Shown one piece after another: positions 42,349-51,662 of a stretch of DNA of 64,000 bases. Every line of letters begins with the position of its first letter. Within the stretch, counting starts at the first letter, position 1. The notes beneath the pieces were generated by a model, which did no database searches, was not told the origin of the DNA, and saw nothing but the letters and a program-made list of their open reading frames with translations. The stretch is taken from contig CAVRJK010000001.1 in the NCBI GenBank assembly GCA_963721645.1, forward strand, positions 182,851 through 246,850, given 5' to 3'. This DNA is from JALZKA01 sp963721645. GTDB lineage: Bacteria; Actinomycetota; Thermoleophilia; Solirubrobacterales; 70-9. A program made the position numbers and the translations under genes.

Positions 42349-43932
42349 TCAGGTGCCCGCGGCGACGCGCTTTCTGTGGGCGCGGATCTCACTCATGATT
42401 CGCTCCAGGCGAGGCTCGGTCGACGAGTCGACGTGCTTCATGCCGGCAGCGATGGCGGGGTGGACCGAAGCGATCCGCTCGTGCATGGCCTGTGCCACCG
42501 CGCGGTAGGTGGGGTGGCCCTCGCGACCCGAGCGGAGCTCGCAGAGATGCATCGCCTCGCGGGCGTTCAGGTCCAGGATGTAGCGGATGCGGTATCCGAG
42601 GCACAGCGCGTAGGGCGCGGCGTCGACCATGCCCGCGGCCTCGAGCCGCTCGAACTCGGCACGGGACGTCTCGAGCGCGCGGCCATAGATGTCGCCCGCG
42701 CCCGCGTCGGCCACCTCGGCGGGCACGCCGGCGCCGAGCTCGGGGCCCAGGCGCTGCCACTGGCAGGTCAGCATCCGGTGGCGCTGGAGGTCGCGGAAGC
42801 CGCCGTAATCGGACACGATCTCGAACCGGTAGCGCACCGCCTCCCAGCCGCGCCCTGGACGGTGGCGTCGGTTTGCCCGCTCGCCGACGAGCTCGCCGAT
42901 CAACTCCGCGCGATCGAGCGGGTCCAGGGCGTCGATCCGGCCGCGGATCTCGGCCTCTGAGAGACCTGTGGACTCATAGAGCGACGACGTCAGGAGATCC
43001 GCCTCGGTGCCGTCCACATGAACGAGCTCAACCGAAGGGGCGTCGGCTGCCTCGCGGCGGTCCAGGCCGAGGCGGGCGACGGCGCGCTCAGTCGTTTCGC
43101 GGCGGGTCTGGAGGTAGGTGATCCACTCGCCTCCGCGCTCGGGGCGATCAACGCGAGCGACAAAGCTGGGAATCACATGGCGGAGCTCCTCGAGGATCAT
43201 CGAGCCGAACTCGCGCGCCTCGGGCAAGGGCGAGGCCATGAGGCGCAGGAGGAGTTGCTCGTAGGCCTGCCCCGAGGCGAAGATCCCCACGTGGCTGAGG
43301 GTGGAGGCCGGCAGGAGGCCGCGCAGGAGGTCGAGTGCCTTGGCGCGGATCGAGCTGCGCCACGCGCCCTCGGGCTCCTCGCCGCGCGGCCAGCGCTCGG
43401 CGGCCCACTCGGTCACCACGCGCAGGCCTTCCGAGTAGTCGCTGAAGACGGAGTCCATGGCTTGCCGGTACTGCGGCCCGAGGTCGTCGTCCGAGTAGAA
43501 GCGGTAGCCGCCACCCGGGATGGGCTCGTCGTAGGCGATGTAGCGGGTGGACTGCTCCAGGTAGGCAGCGAGACGCCCGCGCTGGAGAATCTTTGTCAGG
43601 ACGTTCGACGTCCACTCGCACGCGAGGTGCGCGCCGCCCACCTGAGCGATCGAGTCGTCCCCGTAGCCGATGAAGACCCGCTCGTAAAGGCCGGCGGCTC
43701 GCTCGCCCTCCTCACCGTCGAACGGTCGCGCGCCCGGGCCTGCCTCGGCGGCGAACTCGTCCAGGTAGAGCCGGCGGAGGGTGCCGCCCCAGCGCGAATA
43801 GCGCGCGAACATCGCGCCCTTGACGGTCTCGGGCAGATTGCGAAGGGCAAAGACGGGCCGGTCGAGATTGGTGAAGTGCGGTTGCAGGAGCGCTGCCTCC
43901 TGCGGTGTGAATTCTTCGATCGGATATCGCAC
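42349..43932 (-). CDS. thyX: FAD-dependent thymidylate synthase-like protein with two ThyX domains
   Basis: 527 aa, twice the usual ThyX length. The N-half has QRGRLAAYLEQSTRYIAYDEP, close to the ThyX R-x-R-x-A-S-x-N-E-x-S-x-R-Y motif but with Ser and Asn changed. The C-half has LQRHRMLTCQWQRLGPELG, keeping only the RHR part. A tandem, partly degenerate ThyX is therefore likely. ThyX methylates dUMP using FAD and methylene-folate. The GTG start has TAGTAT 8 nt upstream. Whether this is the cell's only thymidylate synthase is unknown. Confidence 0.85.
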   Translation of the reverse strand: MRYPIEEFTPQEAALLQPHFTNLDRPVFALRNLPETVKGAMFARYSRWGGTLRRLYLDEFAAEAGPGARPFDGEEGERAAGLYERVFIGYGDDSIAQVGGAHLACEWTSNVLTKILQRGRLAAYLEQSTRYIAYDEPIPGGGYRFYSDDDLGPQYRQAMDSVFSDYSEGLRVVTEWAAERWPRGEEPEGAWRSSIRAKALDLLRGLLPASTLSHVGIFASGQAYEQLLLRLMASPLPEAREFGSMILEELRHVIPSFVARVDRPERGGEWITYLQTRRETTERAVARLGLDRREAADAPSVELVHVDGTEADLLTSSLYESTGLSEAEIRGRIDALDPLDRAELIGELVGERANRRHRPGRGWEAVRYRFEIVSDYGGFRDLQRHRMLTCQWQRLGPELGAGVPAEVADAGAGDIYGRALETSRAEFERLEAAGMVDAAPYALCLGYRIRYILDLNAREAMHLCELRSGREGHPTYRAVAQAMHERIASVHPAIAAGMKHVDSSTEPRLERIMSEIRAHRKRVAAGT

Positions 43933-43940
43933 GGCGGCCG

Positions 43941-43946
43941 ATACTA
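43941..43946 (-). promoter_or_regulatory. -10 hexamer TAGTAT of the thyX-like gene
   Basis: Read on the minus strand, TAGTAT ends 8 nt before the GTG at 43932. Confidence 0.5.
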
Positions 43947-44002
43947 GAAGGGGTCGAGGCGGCTAAGCAGGTTTGGATGAGGCATACTCGAAACTAAGTA
44001 CC

Positions 44003-44668
44003 GTGGGACTACAAGGGGAACTCAAGCTGGATGCTGAGCAGATTGCCCCGTCCGAACGCAAGCGTTTCGGCCGGATTGGCGGCATGCTGCTCATCATCGG
44101 ATCGCTTGCCGCCGCACCCGCGGCCGCGTTCCTGGAACCGGCCCCGGACCCGATCGAGTACCTGATCATCCTCGCCGGAGTCGTGCTGGGGATGGGCCTG
44201 ATGGCCACCCCGTGGGAGCGCTTGCCTGAGCGGGCCCTGGCCATCGTCTCCATCGTCGCAACCGGTTACGTGGTCATGGGGGCGAGCGAATATAGCGATG
44301 ATTTCGCCATCTACCAGGTGCTGATCGCCGTCTTCACTGCCTACGTCGTCAGGGATCGCCGCGACTTCCTCGCCCTGATGGCGTTCTTCACAATTGCCAC
44401 GGTCGCCCCGGTTTTCCTTGCGGGCGAGAGCTTCAATGAAGCTGCGCATCACATACTTGTGATTCTGCCGGTGATGATCATCTCGGCCGCTGTCGTGCGC
44501 TTCCTGCGCGATGCCTTGGCTGAGCGCGAAGATCAGTACCGTCGCTTCGCGGTGGAGGCGGTCACGCTCGCAGAGCGCATTCGCGGCGGCCCTGCCAAGT
44601 CCAGGGGCACGACGACTGAAGACGTCGAGCAGCGAATTGCCGACCTCGCCTCGGAAGCCCGGCGCTGA
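44003..44668 (+). CDS. Membrane sensor-like protein, paralogue of 40527-41297
   Basis: 221 aa from the GTG at 44003. That start makes its 19-residue N-terminus align without gaps to the paralogue (…PSERKRFGRIGG versus …PEDRLRLARLGA); an in-frame TTG at 43973 is the alternative. Six or so TM helices follow, then the stalk EREDQYRRFAVEAVTLAERIRGG and a short helical tail ending IADLASEARR. The shared FLEPxPxPxEyLI motif follows the first helix. No output domain is present. Confidence 0.75.
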   Translation: MGLQGELKLDAEQIAPSERKRFGRIGGMLLIIGSLAAAPAAAFLEPAPDPIEYLIILAGVVLGMGLMATPWERLPERALAIVSIVATGYVVMGASEYSDDFAIYQVLIAVFTAYVVRDRRDFLALMAFFTIATVAPVFLAGESFNEAAHHILVILPVMIISAAVVRFLRDALAEREDQYRRFAVEAVTLAERIRGGPAKSRGTTTEDVEQRIADLASEARR

Positions 44669-44699
44669 CCTGCGACTCGATTTGCGCTGAGCGGCGCGC

Positions 44700-46244
44700 T
44701 CAGCGCAGGGATGAGCTGATCGCTTCGCCGGCACCCGAGACGAAGTCGACCAACGGCGACGGAATGACGCCGAAGAAGACGACCGCAGAGGCGGCGATGA
44801 CGCTGAAGGCGATGATCACACGGCAGCGGACGCCGCGGACCGGCTCGTCGCCGGAGCCGCCGGCCATGGCCGGCAGTGCACGGTGGCCTGCCTCTGGCGT
44901 CGGGTCCGAGAGGTATGCCGGGCGCATCCAGACCGCCGCGATCACGCGCAGGTAATAGGCGAGCGAGATCATCGTCCCGACGGCGATCATCACGCCGAGC
45001 CAGGTGAAGTCGGCCGCAACCGACGCCTCGATCAGATAGAGCTTGCCGATGAAGCCGACGGTTCCTGGAAGCCCGGCGAGCCCGAGCATCGCGACCGTGA
45101 TGGTCCAGGCCAAAACGGGGCGCTCCCGGCCAAGACCCTGCACCGAGCGGATGTCGTCGCCAAATCCTGTCTCCCGCTCGCGGACGGTTATCACCGCGAA
45201 CGCGGCGAGGTTCATGAACGCGTACGCGGCCAGATAGAAGAAGAGCGCCTTGATCCCGACCTCGTTTGCGGCGACGATCCCGACCAGCATGTAGCCGGCC
45301 TGGGCGATGCCCGAGTAGCCGAGGAGGCGCTTGAGCGAGCTCTGGGTCAGGGCGCCGACGTTCCCGACGATGATCGAGACGGCAGCGAGCGCGGCCAGCG
45401 CCGGCTGCCAGTCGCCGACGGCGGGTCCGAGTGCAACCTGGAAGAAGCGCGCGAAGACGGCGAACACGGCCGCCTTCGTGGCTACCGCCATGAACGCTGT
45501 AACGGGTGTCGGGGCGCCCTGGTAGACGTCGGGCGTCCACTGGTGGAACGGAGCGATCGAGAGCTTGAAGGCGAGTCCGGTCGCGGTCAGGGCGACCCCG
45601 ATCAGGATCAGCGGATCGTCGGCAAGACCGCCCCCTATCCCCTCGCGAATGCCTGAGAAGTCGGTCGAGCCGGAGCCGCCGTAGATGAAGGCGAGTCCGT
45701 AGAGGAGGGTGGCCGAGCCGAGGCTGCCGACGATCAGGTACTTGAGGCCGGCCTCAAGCGACGTCTTTCGCCGGAGCGCGGAGCCGCAGAGGACGTAGAG
45801 GGGGATTGACAGGAGCTCGAGACCGACGAAGAAGACGATCAGGTTCTGCGCCATGGACAGCAGCGCCATGCCCAGGACGGAGGCGATCAACAGCGCCTGG
45901 AACTCGCCGTGCCCACCCGGACCAGGCGCATCGTCCGCTGCTTCCTCGCGCCAGCTGAGCGGGATGACGAAGACCGCGCAGAGGATCGAGATCAGCACCG
46001 CGACAAGTCCCAGCTCGTCCAGGCGAAGCGCGCCAGCCACCAGGTCCTCTTCCTCTCCGAACTGCCAGATGGCGAGTCCGGTCGCCGCGCCATAGGCGAT
46101 GAAGCTGACCGTCGAGACGAGTGCGCGCTGCCCGCGTCCCACCAGGCCGACCAGGAGAACGGCGACGAGACCGGCGGTGAGCGCGATGATGACGGACATG
46201 CCCGCGTAGTCGATGTCCGGAGAGTCGAAGGCGGCAAAGGTCAT
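44700..46244 (-). CDS. nuoN: NADH-quinone oxidoreductase subunit N
   Basis: 514 aa, about 14 TM helices, antiporter-like subunit of complex I. Typical regions are ELLSIPLYVLCGSALRRKTSLEAGLKYLIVGSLGSATLLYG and APFHQWTPDVYQGAPTPVTAFMAVATKAAVFA, with membrane lysines and the conserved Glu. The start overlaps the nuoM stop by 4 nt. Last gene of the nuoJKLMN unit. Confidence 0.96.
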   Translation of the reverse strand: MTFAAFDSPDIDYAGMSVIIALTAGLVAVLLVGLVGRGQRALVSTVSFIAYGAATGLAIWQFGEEEDLVAGALRLDELGLVAVLISILCAVFVIPLSWREEAADDAPGPGGHGEFQALLIASVLGMALLSMAQNLIVFFVGLELLSIPLYVLCGSALRRKTSLEAGLKYLIVGSLGSATLLYGLAFIYGGSGSTDFSGIREGIGGGLADDPLILIGVALTATGLAFKLSIAPFHQWTPDVYQGAPTPVTAFMAVATKAAVFAVFARFFQVALGPAVGDWQPALAALAAVSIIVGNVGALTQSSLKRLLGYSGIAQAGYMLVGIVAANEVGIKALFFYLAAYAFMNLAAFAVITVRERETGFGDDIRSVQGLGRERPVLAWTITVAMLGLAGLPGTVGFIGKLYLIEASVAADFTWLGVMIAVGTMISLAYYLRVIAAVWMRPAYLSDPTPEAGHRALPAMAGGSGDEPVRGVRCRVIIAFSVIAASAVVFFGVIPSPLVDFVSGAGEAISSSLR

Positions 46245-47728
46245 GGGCGAGCCGCCGTTCCGTCGGCCTCTTGGGCCGTAGTGACGGCACCCACCTTGTC
46301 CTGCACCGACGCCTCGCCACGCTGCAGGATCAGCGAGGGGTACAGGGCGATGCCGACGATCACCACCACGAGCGGAACCAGCACCGAGGCGTCCCGCAGG
46401 GTGAGCTCGCGTGATTCGACGCCCTCGGGAAGGCGGTTGTGCATCGTCTTTTGGTAGAGCCGCAGCGCGTAGAACGCTGCCATTGCGACGCCGGCCATGG
46501 CGATCACGGCATACGCGGTGTTCTCATCGAAGAGGCCGTTCAGGATGTAGAACTCGCCGATGAAGTTTGCCGAGCCGGGCATCGCAAGGGTTGCCATCGT
46601 GACAATGAGAAAAAGCACCGCCAGGATCGGCGCGCGCATCGCGCCGCCGCCCATCTCGCGCAGATCCTCGGTGCCGTAGCGCTCGACCAGGATTGCGACG
46701 ATGAAGAAGATGGGCGCTACCACCAGGCCGTGGTTGACCATCTGCAGGACCGAGCCGTTGGCCCCGTCGGCTGACAGCGAGAAAATTCCAAGGGTGATGA
46801 AGCCGAGCTGGGCGATCGACGAGTAGCCCGCGATCAGGCGCACGTTGGTCTGGGTGAACGCCATCGCGGATCCGTAGAGGATCGACGCAAGCGCCAGAAC
46901 GAGAATCAGGTCCTGGAACTGGATCGTGGCGTCCGGGAAGATCGGGAGCGCGACGCGCAAGAAGCCGTAGGCGGCAACTTTTGGCAGGACGCCCGAGAGC
47001 AGCGCGAGCACGGGTAGCGGTGCCGCGCGGTAGGCATCAGGCATCCAGCCGTGGAGCGGAAAGGTCGGCATCTTGACCAGGAACGCGGCGGCGAAGAAGA
47101 GGAAGATCCACTCCTGGCTTCCCTCCGGCAGCACGTTGGCGCGCAGATCGGCCATCGCGAAGGAGAGCTCACCTGTCGACTCGGCCGTAAGCACCGCGGT
47201 CGCGATTGCGGCCACCAGCATCAGGAGTGAGCCAACGAGCGTGTAGACCATCATCTTGATCGTCGCCCGCACCCGGTCGCCGGTCCCGTAGCTGCCGACG
47301 AGGAAGAAGAACGGCAGCAACATCAGGTCGAAGAAGAGGACGAACAGCAGCAGGTCCTGGGCCAGGAACGCGCCCATGACCGCGAACTCGCCGACACCCA
47401 GCATGAGGAAGTAGTTCTTGGGGCGATCGGGCAGGCGCCAGGCAGACCAGATGAAGGCTGAGGCCCACAGGAGAGCGCTCATCACGACGAGGAAGAGGCT
47501 GATGCCGTCGATGCCGAGCTGGAATCGAACGCCGAGCTCGGGAATCCAGCTCTCGTCGACGATGTACTGGAGCCCCGGAATGCCCGCGTCGAAGCCGACC
47601 ACGAGCGCGACCGTGAGCCCGAGGGTCACGAGCCCGCCCAGGGCGGACAGCGGAGCCGACAGGCGGGCGGGGAGGAGGGCCGCCAGTAGCGCAACGCCGA
47701 GCGGCACGCAAAGGATCGCGATCAGCAT
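46241..47728 (-). CDS. nuoM: NADH-quinone oxidoreductase subunit M
   Basis: 495 aa, proton-translocating antiporter-like membrane subunit. FFDLMLLPFFFLVGSYG, TFPLHGWMPDAYRAAPLPVLALLSGVLPKVAAYGFLR and FTQTNVRLIAGYSSIAQLGFI are diagnostic, with the key Glu/Lys positions of the family. A gap of 47 nt separates it from nuoL, the only gap in this operon, and it is coupled to nuoN (ATGA). Confidence 0.96.
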   Translation of the reverse strand: MLIAILCVPLGVALLAALLPARLSAPLSALGGLVTLGLTVALVVGFDAGIPGLQYIVDESWIPELGVRFQLGIDGISLFLVVMSALLWASAFIWSAWRLPDRPKNYFLMLGVGEFAVMGAFLAQDLLLFVLFFDLMLLPFFFLVGSYGTGDRVRATIKMMVYTLVGSLLMLVAAIATAVLTAESTGELSFAMADLRANVLPEGSQEWIFLFFAAAFLVKMPTFPLHGWMPDAYRAAPLPVLALLSGVLPKVAAYGFLRVALPIFPDATIQFQDLILVLALASILYGSAMAFTQTNVRLIAGYSSIAQLGFITLGIFSLSADGANGSVLQMVNHGLVVAPIFFIVAILVERYGTEDLREMGGGAMRAPILAVLFLIVTMATLAMPGSANFIGEFYILNGLFDENTAYAVIAMAGVAMAAFYALRLYQKTMHNRLPEGVESRELTLRDASVLVPLVVVIVGIALYPSLILQRGEASVQDKVGAVTTAQEADGTAARP

Positions 47729-47775
47729 CTAGGAGCCCACCCCTGCCTGTACGTGTTGGGTCCGGGCTGAGCCGC

Positions 47776-49782
47776 TCACTGGGAAACCACCAGGAAGTAC
47801 AGGGCGAGTGCTGCGAAGCCACCCAGCAGGAGCAGCGCGTAAGCCCGCACGAAGCCGGACTGGGCGCCGCGGACCAGCAGGCCGACCTCGCGGACCGCGC
47901 CAACGGTTGCGGTGACGATGCCGTCCACCACGACGCGCTCGATCACGTTGTTGGCGAACTGCCCGATCCTGATGACCGGGCGGTACACCAGGAAGTCGAT
48001 CGCTTCGTCGAAGTACCACTTGTGCGAAAGGAAATCGTGGACCCCCTGCATGCGGGAGCGCAGGCTTGTGGTGATTCCGGGCCTCAAGACATAGGCGAAA
48101 TACGCGAGGCCGATCCCGGCAAAGGCCATCAGGGCTCCGACCAGCAGGCCAAGATAGGCGGAGCTCTCCGAAGGCACGATGTGGAACAGCTCGGACTCCT
48201 CGAACGAGCCCTCGAGGAAATGCTCGATGCTCGCCGTGATGCCTGGAATCTGAAAGACGCCGGCGACTATCGAGAGAAAGGCCAGGACGCCCATTGCGAT
48301 CCGCATGCCCAGCGCCCGCTCGGCTATGTGGTGCTCCGGGCCGGGGAAGCCGACCTCGGTGTCCTCCTTCTCGCCCGTGGCCGGGTTCGCGTGCTCGCCG
48401 TGAGCGAGGTGGCCCTCCTCCAGTTCCTTGGCCTCCTCGCACGGGTCTCCCAGGACGACCCGGAAGCCGATTCTGAAGGCGTAGAACGCGGTCAGAAACG
48501 CCGCCGCGTATCCGCCGATCGCAAAGATCCAGTACATGCCGCCGCGCTCGGCTGCGAAAACCATGATCTCGTCCTTTGAGAAGAACCCGGACATGAGCGG
48601 AAACCCGGCCAGCGCAAGCGCGCCCACGATCAGCGTGAACGAGGTAAACGGCATCGCCTTTCGAAAGCCCGACATCTTGTCGATGTTCTGGTTGCCCGCC
48701 ATGGCGCCGATGATCGAACCCGCGGCCATGAAGAGGAGCGCCTTGAAGAAGGCGTGCGTCATGAGGTGGAAGACTCCTGCCGTGTAGGCGCCGATCGAAA
48801 CGGCTACGACCATGTAGCCGATCTGACTCATTGTCGAGTAGGCGATGATTCTCTTCAGGTCCGTGACGACGAGCGCGATCGAGGCGGCGACGATCAAGGT
48901 CGCAAGGCCTGTGAACGCGGCGATGTCCGCCGCCGTCGGGGCCAGTTCGAACAAAGGGTGCATGCGGGCGATCAGGTAGACGCCGGCGGTGACCATCGTC
49001 GCGGCATGGATCAGGGCCGAGACCGGGGTCGGGCCCTCCATGGCGTCTGGCAGCCAGGTATGGAAGGGAAGCTGCGCCGACTTGGCGAAGGCGCCGACAA
49101 GGAGCAGCAGACAGATCGCGACGATCGTGCCGTCGTTCGACTCGAAGTGGCCGGGGGCTTCTTCGAAGACCGTCAGGTAGTCGAAGACACCCAGCTCGCG
49201 GAAGATCAGGAACGCGGCCAGGACCAGACCGATATCCCCGATCACGTTGATCACGAAGGCCTTCATGCCCGCGGTGGTGGCGGTGTTTCGCCGGTACCAG
49301 AACGAGATCAGCGCGTATGAGGCAAAGCCGACGAATGCCCAACCCACGACGAGCAGGACGAAGTTCCCTGCCAGGACCAGGAGCAGCATCGAAAAGACGA
49401 AGAAGTTGAGATAGGCGAAGAACCGCGCGTAGCCCTCATCAGAGACCATGTAGGCGGTCGCATAGAGGTGGATCAGCATCGAGACGCCGCTGACGACGAG
49501 GCACATGAGGACCGAGAGCGGGTCGGTCAGGATCCCGAGCTGGATGTCCAGGCCGACCGACGTCGCGTAGTCCCAGGCGGACGAGGTGAGCTGGCGGGCG
49601 TCCTCGGGCTCGCCCAACAGGACCACGAACGCGCCGATCGCGCTTGCGAAGGACAGGGCGATCGCCCCGGTACCGATGATGCCGGCGGTGCGACCGCTCC
49701 AGTGGCGGTGCCCGAGGCCGATCAGGATCGAGCCCGCAAGCGGGAAGAGGAGGACGAGCCAGGAGAAACCGGTTGCGCTCAT
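47776..49782 (-). CDS. nuoL: NADH-quinone oxidoreductase subunit L
   Basis: 668 aa. The antiporter core has VLVVGWAFVGFASYALISFWYRR, AQLPFHTWLPDAMEGPTPVSALIHAATMVTAGVYLI and DLKRIIAYSTMSQIGYM. The C-terminal lateral helix and anchoring TM expected for NuoL are present. A soluble loop with an acidic, His-rich stretch (EEGHLAHGEHANPATGEKED) interrupts the late helices. The start overlaps the nuoK stop by 4 nt. Confidence 0.97.
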   Translation of the reverse strand: MSATGFSWLVLLFPLAGSILIGLGHRHWSGRTAGIIGTGAIALSFASAIGAFVVLLGEPEDARQLTSSAWDYATSVGLDIQLGILTDPLSVLMCLVVSGVSMLIHLYATAYMVSDEGYARFFAYLNFFVFSMLLLVLAGNFVLLVVGWAFVGFASYALISFWYRRNTATTAGMKAFVINVIGDIGLVLAAFLIFRELGVFDYLTVFEEAPGHFESNDGTIVAICLLLLVGAFAKSAQLPFHTWLPDAMEGPTPVSALIHAATMVTAGVYLIARMHPLFELAPTAADIAAFTGLATLIVAASIALVVTDLKRIIAYSTMSQIGYMVVAVSIGAYTAGVFHLMTHAFFKALLFMAAGSIIGAMAGNQNIDKMSGFRKAMPFTSFTLIVGALALAGFPLMSGFFSKDEIMVFAAERGGMYWIFAIGGYAAAFLTAFYAFRIGFRVVLGDPCEEAKELEEGHLAHGEHANPATGEKEDTEVGFPGPEHHIAERALGMRIAMGVLAFLSIVAGVFQIPGITASIEHFLEGSFEESELFHIVPSESSAYLGLLVGALMAFAGIGLAYFAYVLRPGITTSLRSRMQGVHDFLSHKWYFDEAIDFLVYRPVIRIGQFANNVIERVVVDGIVTATVGAVREVGLLVRGAQSGFVRAYALLLLGGFAALALYFLVVSQ

Positions 49783-50078
49783 CCCCTGAGACCTCGGAGC
49801 TCATCCACGTTCAGCGGCAGACGGCGACGGAACATCGCGACGATCAGGCCGAGGCCCACGACTACCTCGCATGCGGCGACGACCATCACCACGAGCGCGA
49901 AGATGTGCCCATCCTGAGTGCCGGTCGAGCGGGCGAAGGCGAGCAGAGCCAGGTTCCCCGCGTTCAGCATCAGTTCCAGGCACAGGAGGATGACGAGCGG
50001 GCTACGCCGCAGCAGGACTCCGGCCGCGCCGATTGCAAACAGCATCGCGGAGAGGACGAGGTACCACTCAACCGCCAA
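49779..50078 (-). CDS. nuoK: NADH-quinone oxidoreductase subunit K
   Basis: 99 aa. I chose the TTG at 50078 because GGAGGAGG lies 8 nt upstream and the result, MAVEWYLVLSAMLF, matches NuoK length and start; the longer frame from 50117 begins within nuoJ. Three TM helices carry the conserved Glu in LLCLELMLNAGNLAL and in VVAACEVVVGLGLIV. The start lies 11 nt inside the end of nuoJ. Confidence 0.94.
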   Translation of the reverse strand: MAVEWYLVLSAMLFAIGAAGVLLRRSPLVILLCLELMLNAGNLALLAFARSTGTQDGHIFALVVMVVAACEVVVGLGLIVAMFRRRLPLNVDELRGLRG

Positions 50079-50601
50079 CGCGCGCCACCTCCTCCGCTCC
50101 GCGCTTGCGGGCGGCAAGGACCACTGCGCCCACCGCGGCTATCAGGAGCAGGATCGAGGCTGCTTCGAAAGCGATGAGAAAACGCTCGAGCATCAGGGTC
50201 CCGATCGCCTCCGGCGAGCCGAAGCCGAGCGGGATCGTCGGGCCGTCCTCTCCGATCGCCCGGAGTCCCGTGCCGAGGATCGCGATCGACAGTTCGACGA
50301 AGAGGGCGGCCGCGATCAACGGCGCCAGGAACCTCTGGCCCGTAATCGGCTCCCACTCCGGCTCCTCGACGCCGCCCACGTAGGCCGCGACGAAGACGTA
50401 GAGCACCATTACGGCCCCCGCGTAGACCACAACCTGGGCGGCGGCGATGAACTCAGCGTGCAGCGTCAGGAAGAGGCCGGCGAGCGCAACGAGGTGCACG
50501 ACCAGAGCAAGCACGCTGTAGAAGGGGTTCTTCAGCGCAACGACGGCGATCGCGCCGCCAAGGGCGCCGATCGCTCCGGCGAAGAACACCACCTCTTCCA
50601 T
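50068..50601 (-). CDS. nuoJ: NADH-quinone oxidoreductase subunit J
   Basis: 177 aa from the ATG at 50601. Five TM helices with the conserved AQVVVYAGAVMVLYVFV segment of TM3 and NPFYSVLALVVHLVALAGLFL. The longer frame upstream is Arg/Pro-rich and non-coding. A TAGGAT (50610-50615) ends 8 nt before the ATG, so the nuoJ transcript probably starts here, apart from any nuoA-I genes. Confidence 0.94.
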   Translation of the reverse strand: MEEVVFFAGAIGALGGAIAVVALKNPFYSVLALVVHLVALAGLFLTLHAEFIAAAQVVVYAGAVMVLYVFVAAYVGGVEEPEWEPITGQRFLAPLIAAALFVELSIAILGTGLRAIGEDGPTIPLGFGSPEAIGTLMLERFLIAFEAASILLLIAAVGAVVLAARKRGAEEVARVGG

Positions 50602-50609
50602 CGGCCAGC

Positions 50610-50615
50610 ATCCTA
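50610..50615 (-). promoter_or_regulatory. -10 hexamer TAGGAT of nuoJKLMN
   Basis: On the minus strand TAGGAT ends 8 nt before the nuoJ ATG, with no SD. It marks nuoJ as the first gene of its own operon. Confidence 0.6.
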
Positions 50616-50750
50616 TTGGCGATGGCCCCCCGGGTTGTGCGGGGCCGAGGGCGGTCCTTGGCCTGCCGGGGCGCCGCCTCCATGCGACCGCACGCACGGA
50701 CATCCATGTCCTTGCTGATACCCCCGTCAGACCAAGAAGCCGCCCCCGGC

Positions 50751-51662
50751 CTACGCCTCGCCGGCCAGCTCTTCGATCGCGTCCACGACGACGTCGGGGG
50801 CCTCGACCTGCGGTGTGTGGCCGATCCCCTCGAGCAGCATGATTTTCGCGTGGGGGAGCATGTCGCCCAGGATGCGGGCTCCGGCAGGCACGCACAGCCG
50901 GTCGCGGTCGCCCCAGATGACGGTTACCGGGACCTCAATCGCGTCGGCGTCGAAAGGATTCTCGAGGTCAGGCCTGATGCGCTTCGCGTAGTCGATCCGC
51001 TCGCGGATCACAGGGCGCTCGACGTTATAGCGCGTGAAGCGGTCCACCACCTCCTGGCCGATCGAAGCCGGATCGCCGAAGGCGAGAGCGCGGTAGAGGC
51101 GGCCGACAACGCTGCGGGTGACAGCAGGCGGCACGGGAGCGGGCATGCCGATGATCTGGGAAACAGCGGGGATCCGGTCGGCCGAGAAGAAGAGGGGCGC
51201 CATCTTTATGCCCGCCGGGCCGATCGGGATCACCCCGGCGATCGGGAGGTCGCGACGCTCGGCCAGACGAAGCGCCACCCAGCCGCCCAGGGAGTTGCCC
51301 ACGACAACCACCTTGCGTTTGGTGCGCTCGGCGGCCTGGAGAACGGCCTCTTCGGCAAAGTCGGCCAGCTGGTCCAGCACGTTGCCGGGGCCAAGCGGCG
51401 GCGCGACGCCGAAGCCCGGCTGGTCGTAGGCGATCGCGGCACGATCGATCGCAGCGAGACGCTCGAGCACGGCGAGCCATGTCTCCGCGTTGTCGAGCCA
51501 GCCATGGAGAAGCACCGCCGGCGCTCCGTGGCCGCGGGTGCGGATCATCCGGGTCGCCACGCCGTCGAGCTCCAGGCGCGCGCGATCGAGCCTTGGTGCG
51601 GGGGGCGGCGGCGCCGCGCGCTCGTCGCCCCCCTGGTCGCCTAAACGGATCGCAGGGCTCAC
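50751..51662 (-). CDS. Alpha/beta hydrolase (lipase/esterase-like)
   Basis: 303 aa from the GTG at 51662, whose GTGA overlaps the stop of the upstream esterase gene. APAVLLHGWLDNAETW forms the oxyanion hole, and the nucleophile Ser is in VVVVGNSLGGWVALRLA. The acidic residue is in IWGDRDRLC and the His in EGIGHTPQVEAPD, so the triad is complete. The substrate is unknown. It works in tandem with the neighbouring esterase-like gene. Confidence 0.9.
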   Translation of the reverse strand: MSPAIRLGDQGGDERAAPPPPAPRLDRARLELDGVATRMIRTRGHGAPAVLLHGWLDNAETWLAVLERLAAIDRAAIAYDQPGFGVAPPLGPGNVLDQLADFAEEAVLQAAERTKRKVVVVGNSLGGWVALRLAERRDLPIAGVIPIGPAGIKMAPLFFSADRIPAVSQIIGMPAPVPPAVTRSVVGRLYRALAFGDPASIGQEVVDRFTRYNVERPVIRERIDYAKRIRPDLENPFDADAIEVPVTVIWGDRDRLCVPAGARILGDMLPHAKIMLLEGIGHTPQVEAPDVVVDAIEELAGEA

